From assembly GCA_037074765.1 (NCBI GenBank), contig JBAMDO010000099.1, positions 124,001 through 188,000 on the forward strand: 64,000 nucleotides of DNA. Reading direction: 5' to 3'. The notes under the pieces were generated by a model that had not been told where the DNA came from, did not search any database, and saw only the letters and a program-made list of their open reading frames with translations. Positions 1 to 13,001 of the stretch are shown here, in pieces. How positions within the stretch are numbered: the stretch's first letter is position 1; every line of letters begins with the position of its first letter. The DNA comes from Mansonella perstans. Its lineage: Eukaryota; Nematoda; Chromadorea; Rhabditida; Onchocercidae. The position numbers were made by a program, and so were the translations under genes.

Positions 1-88
1 GCACATTGCTCTTTGGTTTTTTTTTTCTTTTTTTTTACATGTATCTTTGTGTTTTATATTTTTCCTCAATAATTATGTTAATATTAAG

Positions 89-3000
89 GTTCGTGATGCA
101 TTGTATGAAGCGTGGCGCGATGGAAATTTGAAAGCTCGTCTCGATGATAACGGCAAACCATTGACTATTCCACCAATCAAGCGTGACCATTACGAAATAG
201 AACTGTCACCAGCTGAATTTCTTAATGTAAATTATTTTTTCCTGTAAAGACTGCAAATCATGGGGAGTTTATCGCCATATAAGTTATCCGTAATTTAATA
301 GTTCAATTTTCATATGATATTTTCCGTTTTCCAGTTGCCCACCTGCGTTGACAATTGCATTTCAATTGAAAAGTTGAAAGAAAATGTGCCCATTAATAGC
401 AATCGACGGTACAACCGCGAACAAATGCTTTGTATTGCTGCAAAGGTTGTCTTAAAGTTTCTGCCTCAAATTTCTGCTTTTGTGTAATCCTAAATTCCTA
501 ACTTTAATATTAATGATGGTAAATTTATGCCATTTCAGCTTGAGTTGGAACGTCGTAAACGAGCTGCAGAAGGTAACTATAATATAGACTCGGTTATTCT
601 GAATACTATATCCAAACTCGCCATCGCAAAACGAGCTTATTCATCAGTGTATGTAGAAATATATTCTTCATTCGATTCAGTCGTATCAAAAAAGACAGTT
701 GTTGGAACTTATATATTTTAAGAGGTTGTACACAATCTGGGACATCGACATGTGGTACTTCCGTCACAAGTTCTGGGCCGAGTACAGTAACAACACGACA
801 CAATGGAACTGGCTTAAATGGATCAGTGCAACGACGATCAAATCACCGAATTTTATCGGATATGCCAGATGAAGATTGGGGGATTCCCGACATGTGTCTT
901 CAAAAAACCGCTGAGGTTAATCCATGCTCTGCGTTGCTAAAGTCATCTATAATTCCTGTTCTTAGTTGGTCATTGTTATTGCGGCATGTTTTACTTATTT
1001 AAAATATGACTAGGCTGAGATTTCATTTTTGTTAAGGGAGAAATTTCAGGTAGTTTTCATCAGTGAACAGAAAAACTGTCGAGCTGCAGTAGGTATGCTA
1101 AAAATGATGGCTGACGGGAATCGTAATTGGGCACTTTTCTCGCCGGGCGATTCACGAATGCCACGAATGATGATACCAGCGGAGCAAACGCCTACTTCGT
1201 TTTTTGACCGTCCGCAAGATTTTGCGAAGTTCATTTATGTGGCACGAATGGTAGAATGGCAAGCGACAGCACAATTTGCAAGAGGGTAAGTAACTTATGT
1301 TTACTGCTGATACACTTCTGGAAAAGTTATGGCCTGCTGCATAAATCAGTGATGTGTTCAGGAAGTTATACAAGAGCCTTGGTATGGCGGGCGACATAGA
1401 AGCCGAAACAGAAGGCTTATTATTGGCAAATGATGTTGATACTCGAGAGTTCTCTCAAGCTGCACTTTCGTCACTTCCAATTACTGAAGCAGTGGAGTGG
1501 AAAATTGATGAAGTTCATTTTTATTGAATACCGAATTGACGAAGTTGATTTGATACATTTAATTTGGTTAAGAATGCTATCTCTCTGATGCATAATATCG
1601 TGCCATATTTATAGAAAGAGTTCAAATATCGGAAAGATTTCCGAGATGAAACTGTGTTCACAATCGATCCAAGTACGGCACGAGATTTGGACGATGCCCT
1701 CCATATAAAGTCGGTTTCGGACTGCGACGGAGCTGGTAATCCTGGTTGGGAGGTAAATTGCAGCAACATTCTCAGTTTTATGCATTATTTCTAAGAAATT
1801 GAAAATACTGCAAGAATTCCAGATTGGTGTTCATATAGCTGATGTTTCGCACTTCGTACAATTAGGCACGGAACTTGACCAATGGGCTTTTAGTCGTGGC
1901 ACATCGGTTTATCTCGTTCACAAAGTTAGTGCATTTAATTCACTGCTCTTGCTTTCGTAGTCTTTGAATTTAGATATTTATCTGAGATTTTTAGGTGATT
2001 CCAATGCTGCCACAAGTACTTTGTGAAGGATTGTGTTCGTTAAATCCTGGTGTTGATCGATTGACTTTTTCGGTCGTATGGAAGATCAATAACCAAGGTG
2101 AAATATTTGATGAGTGGTTTGGACGTACAATCATTCGGTCTTGTTGCAAACTTTCTTATGAATATGCACAGGTATGTAGATTTGACTTTCTGTTTCTGAT
2201 TGTTCTTCAGTGTATCAAGTGTGATCTGCTGAGGAATCTTATCTGATGCTTTTAAATTTGCTTCCTATAGGATTTTATCGCTCATCCAGAAAAAGATTTT
2301 GATCCATCCGAGTTACCCAGAATTTTCAATGGAAAAAAGTCGGATGAAGTGAAAGAAGCAGTACTTCGCTTGCATAAGGTACTCTTTGCGAACATTGATT
2401 TTTGACTTTGATTTTAATGGTATTGCGTGTAAACCAAATTTTTAACTTTGGGAGGTGAGAAATAAAGAACTGCGTACTGTAGATCTAGACTTCATAAGAT
2501 CTACTGTTAGTAGTTGCTCCTCATATTCGATATTTCTAACAAAGCAATGTCCTGGATTTTGTTTGAAAGACTTGAGTTTCAAAATTATATCTTTCATTAT
2601 CCGGTTTGCAGATTGCAGTCATTTTGAAAAGAAAACGGTTTGAAAACGGATCTCTCTATCTTAGTATGCCCAAGCTGAGTTTCACACTAGAAACATCGGG
2701 AATTCCGAATGGTCTTTTTGTTAGTGAAGTAAGTTTCTTGATTTCTTATTAAGCTATCGGAAATTCTAGATCATTGTGGAATCTATTTTTTTTCCTTCAG
2801 TTAAAAATGAATATTGTTATTGCTCTATTGTAGCCTAAGGAAGCCAATTTTCTTGTGGAAGAGTTCATGCTGTTGGCAAATATAGCTGTAGCTCGGAAAA
2901 TTGAATCAGCATTTCCGAAGACTGCACTCTTACGGCGGCATCCACGTCCAAAAATAAAGGTGTGATTTTCTCGTCTTTAATTCATTTGTAGTAAATGCTT

Positions 3001-4928
3001 TCTGATGTTATTTTTCAGATGCTGCGCGATATTCTGGAGAAGTGTGAGAAGGTTGGCTTCGCAGTAGATGGTTCCTCTAGTGCAACAATCTCTTCGAGCT
3101 TGCAAAAGTTTGATGGCGACACTGAATTAGAGCGAATGATCGTGCAGGTAATACAAATAGCAACATTAGAGAAATGGAAATCAAAAAGAAACAGTTAGCT
3201 TCTTTCGTACTTTTTTTCATAGCCAGAGTGTGCCGGAAAATTGAGAAAAATTGCAAGTAAAAAGTGAGGTATTGGTCTTGTTTTAGTTGCTGACGCATTT
3301 ATTGATGAAATCAATGCAATTGGCATTATATTTTTGTGTTGGTTCGTTGAAAAACCGAGCTAATTATGCACATTACGCTCTCTCGGTGCCATTGTATACT
3401 CATTTCACATCACCGATACGTCGATATCCAGACATTATGGTTTGTTTTTCATTATAATGAATATGGACGGTGGCTTCAGTTTAATTATGTGAATCAAATT
3501 TTTAGAGTTTAAACAAGTTATTTCGGAATCGTGCATTATTTCTGTAATATAATGCCATTAATTTTTTGGATTAGACTATCTAAGAAATTAAAAGTTCGGG
3601 GGAATTCAAATGTATTTACGGAATAAATGCGTAAGCAGTTGTTGGTTTTCCATTTTTTTAAAATTCTTGTAGATGAGAAACAATTTTTTAGGTACATCGT
3701 TTTTTATCAGCAGCACTCGGTTACTCTCCTTCTCCAGGTTTGACTGTGAAAGAAGTTGAAACTATTGCAAGTCATTGCAATGATAGGAAACTAACTGCAA
3801 AAACAGTCTCGGAAGCAAGTGATGATATGTTTTTTGGTGTCTTCATTAAGGTTCGTTTGGTTTTTGTTCTAATCTTTATCAGTCTTTTGAAAATGGATAA
3901 CATAATGTTGTTTAGTTGGTGCTTTAGTGGTTTAGTTATTCGTGTCATGTAATTTTTTAACTGAACAAGAAATTCAGGAATGTGGGCCACTGACTGAACA
4001 AGCTGTGGTAATACAAGTGCTCGATGCTTCTTTTGATGTTCTGGTTGTAAAGTACGGTGTTGTAAAGCGTGTTTATACAAGTGTAGGTTTTTTCTTTTAA
4101 ATTTGTCAGAAAAAGTGGAAGTTCTTCATACAGTATTATGTAAATTGATATACTATGCTAGACTTAAATACTACGATGTTTAGTTTAGCTTAATCATTAT
4201 GATATTGCGATTTTAAATGTCTTGGTTATTTTACCCATGAGAAAAAAAAACGAAGCAAATGTTAGTGTTGAACATCTTACATAATATTATTGTTATTGTT
4301 TTATTTCTTTCTAGCCATGTTGATGTAGTGAAATATAGCGGTATATGGAAGAGTGATAAAATCTGACCCAATACGGTGAACTGTCACTGTCTCTGAGACT
4401 TGCAATATTTTAAAGAATTATTTGATCTTACAGCGTCTACGATTGGCACGTGAGCCACGCTTTATCGAGGGTCCATGCCCATCGCTTCTTCTTTACTGGG
4501 ATTCCACTTGCGATGGTTCAAATGCTGCTATCGAGCAAGTTATTTCTATGTTTACTGTTGTGGAGGTAGTCCTTGTAGCACTTCCAGAACCAACGAAATA
4601 TCAGGTAATTATTTTATTTATAACCATTGTTGTGGCAGATTTTATCAAGAAAGAACGTATTGTGTTTTCAGTGTTAATGCTGTTGCGTTCAGTTATCTCA
4701 ACTAATTTGTTTTTTCACTAGGATTTCGCATGCTATGTTTTTTGCGTTCTTTTGATTATTATCGCAATGCAAAATCTTGAAGTGATGGGCGAATTTGTTG
4801 TATGGTCTGTTCTTCAGGCAGTGTTGAAGCAACCAGTTAATGGTGAAAAGTTTTTTTCCTTGGCCGAAGTGGTTGCTGAGCCAAGAGGTGACATGATGGA
4901 AGCTACTACTGTTTGTAATGGTGATTAG
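89..4928 (+). CDS. DIS3L2 (C. elegans disl-2): DIS3L2-type 3'-5' exoribonuclease (5' end missing)
   Basis: RNase II/RNB-family exonuclease that degrades uridylated RNAs in the cytoplasm. I assembled 18 exons: 89-226, 335-445, 539-572, 725-915, 1050-1285, 1362-1512, 1615-1752, 1823-1924, 1995-2171, 2271-2378, 2612-2728, 2834-2959, 3019-3147, 3287-3439, 3692-3850, 3978-4082, 4434-4604, 4818-4928. All join in frame to give 818 residues ending at TAG 4926-4928. The catalytic RNB motif [14 protein letters not shown] (exon 7) keeps all four metal-binding aspartates. [20 protein letters not shown] and [30 protein letters not shown] and a C-terminal S1-like part follow human DIS3L2 closely. No PIN domain is seen, which separates it from DIS3. 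The start codon and the N-terminal part lie left of the window. Exon 4 (725-915) encodes a Ser/Thr-rich insert and uses a weak acceptor, so its left edge is less certain. Confidence 0.93.
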
Positions 4929-5447
4929 TATCCGAAAGAAATTTTGACAGTGGTAGCGATGAGAATGAATTATAAGTAAGGCAAGGCAACTATTTTCTTA
5001 TTTCTTTCTTATTCATATTTCATCTTTTCTTTGCTGCTTAATTTTGTGTCTTTTCTGCCAGGAAAAAAAAATTTGCATTTTGGAATGTGTTTATAATTAT
5101 AAATTTTAAAATTTGGAACTGATTTTGAACAATATGAGTCTCTGAATTATTTCGTTGAATCTCATGTATCATTTCGGGTTTTTTTATGTTAAGAAAATAA
5201 TTGTTATTCTATGAATACAATGTATTGTACATTTGTTGATAATAATGATGAAGATGAAAATATAAATTATGATGCTTAGGTATCAGTTTTTCCCATCTTT
5301 TCGCTGTTCCCTATTTTTTATAATATTATTGTAAGATGTGCAGTGATGTATTTTCTTTTTATATTTATATCGAAATATCCACACTTTCATTTTCTGTCTC
5401 CCTTAATTGCCGCTGTTTAATAACTTATTTTCAAGTATTTTATTTCT

Positions 5448-5495
<48 letters not shown>

Positions 5496-6111
5496 CTAGC
5501 AAGTAAATTAGCTTGCCTTCATTTTCTTTTATGCTTTGGGTATTTATTTTCAAGTTCTTTTGTATAACATTAAACATTTCAATTAATTAATTTTACTTTC
5601 ATTCTTGATAAGTGGTTTCTTGTACATGCATGGATGCATGCGATTGTTTTATTTAATGCTCAGACATGGTCGTGTGTCTTATTTTGACATTCATGATACG
5701 GAAATGACTAGTACTGCCGCTTACAAAGGTTATGTTTTACATCGTTCCGTTTTTGTTCAAATTCGCATTAAATTGTTGTAATTGCATGCATAGTTGCTCA
5801 AAATAGTTGAAGAACTGTATGATATTCCTTGTGGTATTCTGAAATATTTAAACCTCTCGCAATCGTTCTGACTAGTTTATACATATTATAAAAAAGGAAA
5901 ATTAGCAAATGAATCGGTATTACAGAAACAATTTGGTGACAAATAGACAATAAATATAATAAGTATATAGCAGATAATATTAGGCAGTTCAAGGGTTAGA
6001 ATCTGTGCAGTTGGGTGAAGAGGCTTTTCGTCGTGGGCATCTGCATTGCGTGTTTGAATCTTTAATATAGGTCGAAGTTCGGGTGAAGATGTTACATGAA
6101 GCTTGTTTAGC
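4929..6111. other. Intergenic DIS3L2-NEMF spacer
   Basis: About 1.2 kb without a supportable gene. It holds the DIS3L2 3' flank, a 47-nt T run (5449-5495) and, at about 5985-6085, a less AT-rich patch directly before the NEMF start that may be promoter or 5' UTR. The sequence TTGTTTAG lies one base before the NEMF ATG and could be a trans-splice acceptor. Confidence 0.6.
5449..5495. repeat. Poly(T) tract, 47 nt
   Basis: Uninterrupted run of T between DIS3L2 and NEMF. A homopolymer this long is prone to length error, so its exact size in the genome is uncertain. It could be the A-tail of a minus-strand retro-insertion, but no flanking target-site duplication was recognised. Confidence 0.9.
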
Positions 6112-9100
6112 ATGAAAAACCGATTCTCAACTTTGGATGTATTTGCTGTTGTTCATGACTTGAAGGGACTGATTGGTCAACGTGTCGTCAATGTATATGA
6201 TGTGGATTCTAAAACATATCTTATACGGATTCAAAAGTATGATTTTCAAGTAGCTAACTTCGGTATACTAAAAAAGGTTATGAATCAAAGGAGTAAGACA
6301 GAATTTTTATATATATAAATAGAAATCTTATAGGCCAGATGAGAAATGCTTCATAATGTTGGAATCAGGATGTAGAATTCATAAAACTACATTTGATTGG
6401 CCCAAAGCGCAGTTTCCTTCGTCTTTTGCAATGAAACTTCGGAAGCACATTAGGCATAAACGACTTGAATCTGTTACACAGCTTGGCGTTGATCGAATTG
6501 TTGATATGCAGTTCGGTCCCGATGACTATGCATGCCATGTGGTAAGTTATGTAATATGTAATATTATTAATTACTTCTGATGACGAACGTTTCGGTAGAT
6601 AAGAACTACAAAAAAGGTTTATTTCGGTAATTATTTCAAAGGAATATCTGGTCTTTTTATCCAACAAAAAAAAGAATTGTAAGAGGAATCTTACGGTTTA
6701 CATAATTTAGATGGAGAGTATAATGATCTGAAAAGTGGTGTTAGTTAACAATGAAAAAGTTGCCTGACTATTTAGTGACTTCGCTTTTCAAGCCAAACCT
6801 ATGTCCGTTTCTTGTGATGTTAATTGTTGTGAGTTATATTTCCAACTGTATTTAATGTGCATAATGAAATCTTGCCATAGATTGCTGAGCTATATGATAG
6901 AGGCAATGTGGTGTTAACGGACAACAACTACACCATACTTAACGTGTTACGACCGAGAACTGACAAAGAAACGGATATACGTTTCTCTGTTCAAGAACGG
7001 TTACTGTTCTTATTTTATCTCCTTTGATATCACTGCTCTATTTTTTGTGAATTTAAACAAAAAAAAAATCGTATTTAGATATCCGCTTGATGCTGCACGA
7101 CAAGTTGCTGATTGCCCAACCAAAGATGAATTGATAAAAGGATTCAAAAATGCCAAAAAGGGTGAATCAGTGAAGCGGTTTCTTGCTCCCCTTACTCAGT
7201 ATGGTCCTACTTTAATTGAACATTCATTGAGAACCGTTGGTGTTGCTCAAAATGCTCAGGTTTGGCCTGGTTCGATATTGCAAGCATGACATGTTTTGGA
7301 CAATGTGCTCATTTTTTATTATTTCAGTTCAGTCTCCATAGTTCGCTAAATGTACTGGGGCTATAAATATTCTGATTTGATTACTGCACTTCTTATAGAT
7401 TTTAGACTTGATTATTTTTCCGTAGTTTCAATTTGATTAATATTCCTTACTGTGATTTGGTGTGCTTTAATTCAATTTTCATTACATCAAATCAGATAAT
7501 CTTAAGAGTGAGAAGAAAATTATTTTCTTCACCAGGATTTTTGGGATTCGTTCCTGAAATCTTCTGTAACAACATTGCTTATCAGTTCAATACAAAGGAA
7601 AAGATGATAAAATGCAAGGAAAAGATTGTTATTACCAGTATAACACTCACTAGTCATTGTATTTGTATAATTGCCTATACCAGTAACTAGTGGTCTGTGT
7701 GATACTACTAGTACAATGATAGTGTTGAAATTTGAGATCGGTGTGCATATCGATATGGAGGAAAGTGGTGCAGTGAAACTGCTGAAAGCCCTTCAGTTAG
7801 CTGATCAGATCTTCAATGTAATTAGATTTAATGCAGCGCAAGGATATCTAATATATAAAGAGGATACAAGGATGGATGGCGTTACTGTTGAAACATATCA
7901 GGTTTGTAACTTAACGCTGATAACTATATCATATATACTTGTATTCATAGTAATTAATTTTTTCTTGTTATCTGGAGAATTGTAATTATGTTACACTTTT
8001 TTTTAGGAATTTCATCCATTCATGTTTTCGCAGTTTAGCGACATGCAGATGAAACGTTTTAATTCATTTTCGGAGTGTGTAGATGAATTTTTCTCCAAGC
8101 TGCAGATGCAAAAAGCTGATGTAAAAGCTCTAAATGTAGAAAAGGAAGCAATGAAGAAACTAAATAACGTCATAAAGGATCAGCAGGTGTAGTTGTAATA
8201 TTCTTTTCAATTATGAAAATTATTCTAATTATGAAAGGAGTATGTTTTTACTGCCCCACAAAATATACTTGTTCAAATGGAATTTAATCAGTGAAAAATT
8301 TTGTTACTGATGTAGGATCGAATAGCAGCTCTGAAAGTGGCGCAGTTAGAAAGAGAAGAAATGGCTGAATTAATTGAGTTAAACAGTGATTTGGTTGATA
8401 AAGCTTTGCTAGTTATTCGATCAGCTATTGCAAACCAGGTAACTTTAGCTTGTTGTCTAGCGAAACATTCCCAAGCATTTTAAAAATTCTCAGCAACTGA
8501 CTAATGCTGTTGATTTCAGCTAAACTGGGAAGCCATTGAAGAAATGCGAATAAATGCTTGTGAAGCTGGCAATCCAATCGCTGCTTCTATTGTTGGTTTA
8601 AATTTAAATTCAAATGAAATGACGGTGCTGCTCAGGGATCCGTATCATCCAAATGTTGATCCTAAAAAGGTGATTATAGTGCAGATATTGTAAGGAAAAA
8701 TTTAAACAAACGCAGTCCTGTTTATCAGATCATTATCGATCAGAAAAGATTTCCATTTTGGATAGTTTGAATGCATGTAGAATAAATAGTAAGAAAAGGA
8801 AGCATACAGAATAAATTCCTTATTTTAGGTGACTATTGATATTGCTTTATCATCCTATCAGAACGCTGGTAAACTTCACGCGGAAAAAAAAGCTGCACAA
8901 GAAAAAGAACGGAAAACAATTTGTGCATCATCGAAAGCGTTAAAATCAACCAAAATGAAAATAAAGGAGACACTGGAAGTGGTAATGTTTGCATTTTTAT
9001 GGTTGATTTAAACCAAAAAATGAGCTATGATTATTGAAAAGGTATTGGTTCACTGGATAGTTTGGTTCTCTGATTTTTTTCACTGTGCCCTCCTATCTGC

Positions 9101-12100
9101 AGTGTTAAGGTTCACACGAAAGCCGACGTTGTAAAAAAGCGACGTGTGATGTGGTTTGAGAAATTCTTCTGGTTTGTCAGCTCTGAAAATTATTTGGTGA
9201 TTGGCGGTCGTGATGCACAACAAAATGAGCTTCTCGTGAAGAGGTAGATTTCGAAATTTACTACTTTTTTATCAGTTGAGTCCTAAAGCAAAATTAATTT
9301 CCAAGGGTTTTAGATATCTTCGGCCTGGTGATATTTATGTGCACGCAGATACGCGGGGTGCATCATCTATTATTGTACGCAATAAACTGGGTGGTGGTGA
9401 TATACCACCGCGAACCCTGAACGAAGCTGCCACCATGGCCATTTCTTATTCCTCTGCATGGGAAGCAAAAATAACAAGCTCAGCGTGGTGGGTGCATCAG
9501 CATCAGGTTGTTTACTCAACATTGTTTATTATTGTTCAAGTCATTGCAGGTTCAAAATAGGTTGATTTATTATAGGATAGGATTAGAAAGAGACATAAAT
9601 ATATCGCACTATGGTTCTGTCATTCAGCGTTGTGATGAAATGATTATAAATATAACGGTGTGATAGTTCTAAGATTATCCATCACTTATTTTATTATTGT
9701 TTGTTATCGTAGTCGTTTGTTTTATGACTTTCAGCATGCACGTATATCATTTGTGGAAGATACTGTAATGAGAAAAGTTCCTTTATATTATCTGAAAAAT
9801 GATTGAAATAAGGTGAAATTCAATGTTAAAAAGCTTAGCTGTATCAGTGTTGTTTCAGGTTTCAAGAACAGCCCCAACAGGTGAATATTTAACACCAGGT
9901 AGTTTTATGATACGTGGTAAAAAGAATTATTTACCGACATGTCAACTGCAAATGGGATTTGGTGTAATGTTTCAATTAGATGAGGAGTCACTGGAAAGGC
10001 ATGCCGAAGAAAAAAAAGTTAGTTCTGTGGAGGCAGCCGAGGACGATATTGTGAATCGAGGTGACGATGAGGTTGACGCGATTTCCTTGAATGGAAGTGA
10101 AGAAAAGGATTCAGATGCGCAAATTGATGATTTCCCGGATGTTCAGGTAAAAGTCTTTGGCACCCAAATTTTGAATCTCTCGGTTAGTTTAGTGTTTCAT
10201 AATGTACTGGAAAAAGTGGGAACTTCTTTAGTATATTATGAGACGCTAAAACGTAAGAGAATTTTTCTACTGTTTCTGCTACTTTTAGGTTTCCGTAAGC
10301 TTTAAAAATTAAGCGTGAGCTTGAGCATAAGGAAATTTTCTCTTCAGTACAAAATTTCAGAATCAAACTTCTATTTTAGTGGAATAGTTCTATTTGCCTC
10401 AACAAATAAATAATTACTAATAATAGTCCATTAAATGATTTATAAGTTTTAAGATTGGAAAAGGTTACATATCATCGATATGTAACCTCTTTCTCATTAA
10501 TTCTTGAATGAGAATAAATATTGTATATTAATTGAGCGGTGTTTTTGCTTCTTGAAGAAGTATAACAGAATGGAATCATCTTGATTCATCGCAGTCATTG
10601 TTACTGTCAGTAAAATGAGTTTGCGTATAAAGACTGAATTAGTAATAGCGATATTTAGGTTGATCTGCACTGTATTGTTAGTAGAGGAAAAACCGCAAAT
10701 GAGGATGACAGTTACACCATTATTCAAGTTGGCCCTTCAATACAAAGGAAATCTGATGTCAAGATAGTCAGTGATATGGGAAACAGTGACAAAACACAGC
10801 AAGTAAATGAACAGAAAGAAAATGGCAAGGTGCGTCCTATGACTCGTCGGCAGAAACATAAAGCGGAGAAAATCAAAAAGAAATATCGTGATCAGGATGA
10901 GGAGGAGCGCCAATTAAGGTTGATGCTGCTAGCATCAAAGCCAAAGGATGCAGGGAATTTCGGAAGTTTGTTTGTCACATTTGTTAAATCGAAGGGATTC
11001 TGTTGTAGAATCCTTAAAATTCATACCTTGATTTGCTGATTTCATAAATATGGGTTTAAATTCAATTTCAGATCAAAAATAATGTTAGCCAATGTTCTAA
11101 TAAGAGTTAATGTTTTAATCTTTACCTTCTGAGTGCCGTAATATGAAATGTTATTTCGCTTACTAATCAGTCCGTTAACATTTTGCGAAGATTCAAGTTA
11201 ACCATTCATTCTTCGTAGGAAGAGTTGCTTTCATGGCTGGTTTTCCTTCGTATGCAAGGACATGTACGAGCATGAGACGTAGTAACTACGGGATTCTGCG
11301 TGGATTCTGTATATATTTTTATCGTATTGTGTGGTTTTTGCAGAAAAAAACGTGCAGGAAAAGCCTTTGGAGAAAGGGAAAAAGAACACCGAAGATGGCA
11401 AAACTGCGATTAAGTCTCAATATGAGGGAAATGCATCGGTGGTTGAGGAGAAAGCCGAACCTTCAACAATACCTAAAGAAGTAAGACTCACTTCAGGACT
11501 GATTCAAATTCCTTAAATCACATTTCAAGGTCTCGCCTTACAAAGTAACAATATTGGCTATTCACTGCTAAACTGTTTTTGCAGTAGAGAGGATGAAAAT
11601 TTGTCAGTAGAGAAAGCCAAACTAGAGAAGGTCAGTTCAAACTAAAGCAGTTAAATAAACATTGCGATTATGAATTTTTGAGTACTTTAAATTGCTTGGA
11701 AAAGGAAGGTGTGAGACCGCAGTTTACGTTTCAAAGCAAATACATTTTAGAAACTTTTTTTCCGTTTTATCTTCAGGAGGATGATGATCAGTTGCTGGAG
11801 GCAGACATGGCAATAATGGATGCGGAAGAAACGAGAATGTTGAATTCATTGACATGGCGACCGTCGGATGAAGATGTTCTTCTGTTTGCTTTGGTTGTTG
11901 TGGCACCATACCAGACGATGCAGAATTTCAAGTATAAAGTAAAATTGACTCCAGGAACTGGAAAACGAGGAAAAGCGGCGAAAACTGCAATAGCGTTGTT
12001 CCAGGTAGTATTATTGGTTACTTTTTTTTATAAAACGCAAAAAGTTTCTGGGTCAATCTGTTGCCGTAATTCTCAAAACTGCTGCTAAAGGTTAAATGAG

Positions 12101-12522
12101 AATTAGCAATGGATGATCAAATCTCGACGAATATACTTGGAAAAGTTAAAACTTCGAATTCAGAGTGAACCGAATTGAGATATACGATAGGACATGAATA
12201 TAAATTTTTATATTTTTCGCGGGATACAATAGTCAGTTTTGAAAATGATAATGAATGATAACTGCGTAATGAGGATGATAATTCAGTAAAATAAAATTTA
12301 GCCAATAAACACATTTTTTTTATTAATATCTTCGTGATAAGTATATTTTTGCTCTACTTCAAGCTTGTTAAACGATTCATTCTTTATGTTTCATTTCAGC
12401 GTGATAAATCAGCAAGTGTACAAGAATTGAGTTTGCTGAAAGTGCTGGCAACTGATGATCAAATTTCACGGAATATTCCTGGGAAAGTTAGAGTTTCGGC
12501 TCCACAATTGAACAGAAAATAG
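6112..12522 (+). CDS. NEMF (Rqc2/Caliban family): NEMF/Rqc2 ribosome quality control protein
   Basis: Binds obstructed 60S subunits, recruits the Listerin ligase and drives CAT-tailing. Sixteen exons: 6112-6236, 6334-6541, 6881-6999, 7079-7259, 7737-7901, 8007-8186, 8316-8438, 8520-8669, 8829-8981, 9110-9243, 9314-9506, 9859-10146, 10659-10965, 11344-11480, 11777-12004, 12400-12522. All phases agree; predicted 937 aa (human NEMF is about 1076). Domains in order: NFACT-N from residue 1 ([10 protein letters not shown]), with D9 and the D95-R96 pair that correspond to yeast Rqc2 residues needed for CAT-tailing; a central coiled coil rich in Lys/Glu (exons 6-9); NFACT-R ([33 protein letters not shown]); an acidic and then basic linker; NFACT-C ([32 protein letters not shown]) ending [16 protein letters not shown] 6112 matches the family N-terminus exactly. 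The left edges of exons 5 and 10 use weak acceptors. Confidence 0.95.
10173..10264 (+). ncRNA. Candidate microRNA-precursor-like hairpin in NEMF intron 12
   Basis: Positions 10188-10211 pair with 10227-10250 over 24 consecutive base pairs (five of them G-U), closing a 15-nt loop. Below an internal loop (10181-10187 against 10251-10255) a second stem pairs 10173-10180 with 10256-10264 with one bulge. Size, stem and loop fit an intronic pre-miRNA on the host-gene strand. I do not recognise the seed of either arm, and no expression evidence is available here. A small palindromic transposon is the main alternative. Confidence 0.4.
10462..10488. repeat. Short perfect hairpin in NEMF intron 12
   Basis: AGGTTACATAT at 10462-10472 is the exact reverse complement of 10478-10488, with a 5-nt loop. 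It is too short for a microRNA precursor, but it is the second hairpin in the same 512-bp intron. Confidence 0.7.
12112..12179 (+). pseudogene. Decayed copy of the last NEMF exon
   Basis: The stretch beginning GATGATCAAATCTC in intron 15 resembles the start of the [18 protein letters not shown] part of the real last exon (12454 onward): about three quarters of the first 45 bases agree. Read in the exon's own frame it gives [18 protein letters not shown] and then a stop. A usable splice acceptor would put it in a different frame, so it looks like a relic of a small tandem duplication rather than an alternative exon. Confidence 0.55.
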
Positions 12523-13001
12523 GATACATATATATACAATGGATATATGTATAAACTAAATCTGATAGAGAAAACAATTCTGTGAAATAGTGATTATCAA
12601 TAATAGTATTGTAAACAATTCGTTTGTGTGCTATTTTGTTATGATTCCTTCCTGTATTACTATGCATGATAAATTTGCAATTATTTTTTATATTATAGCA
12701 TCACTGCATCGTTTCAAATTGCACAATTTGCAGTTAATCGCATTTTACGATATCTCTTCACATCTGTAACCTATAATTATATCATAAGGAAAAGGGAATA
12801 TGAATAAGGCCGAAAAAAAAGGCCTATAATAATATGTGGTTGGACGATGTATTTGAATCAACGGCTGGGTTAATTTTGTAGTTTTTGCTGAAATGTTAGG
12901 GACTGTGTATTGGTGGGAAGGGAAGGAAGAAGGAGGAATAATCTTTGCGATAAGTGTTATGCGTTAGTTAATAAGATATTCAGTTCTGCTCTGCTAGAAA
13001 T
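12523..13001. other. Intergenic NEMF-hnRNP L spacer
   Basis: 479 bp between two genes on the same strand. No coding potential seen. Possible trans-splice acceptors before the next ATG are TTCAG near 12982 and GCTAG near 12997. The short gap is compatible with, but does not prove, a shared transcript. Confidence 0.55.
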
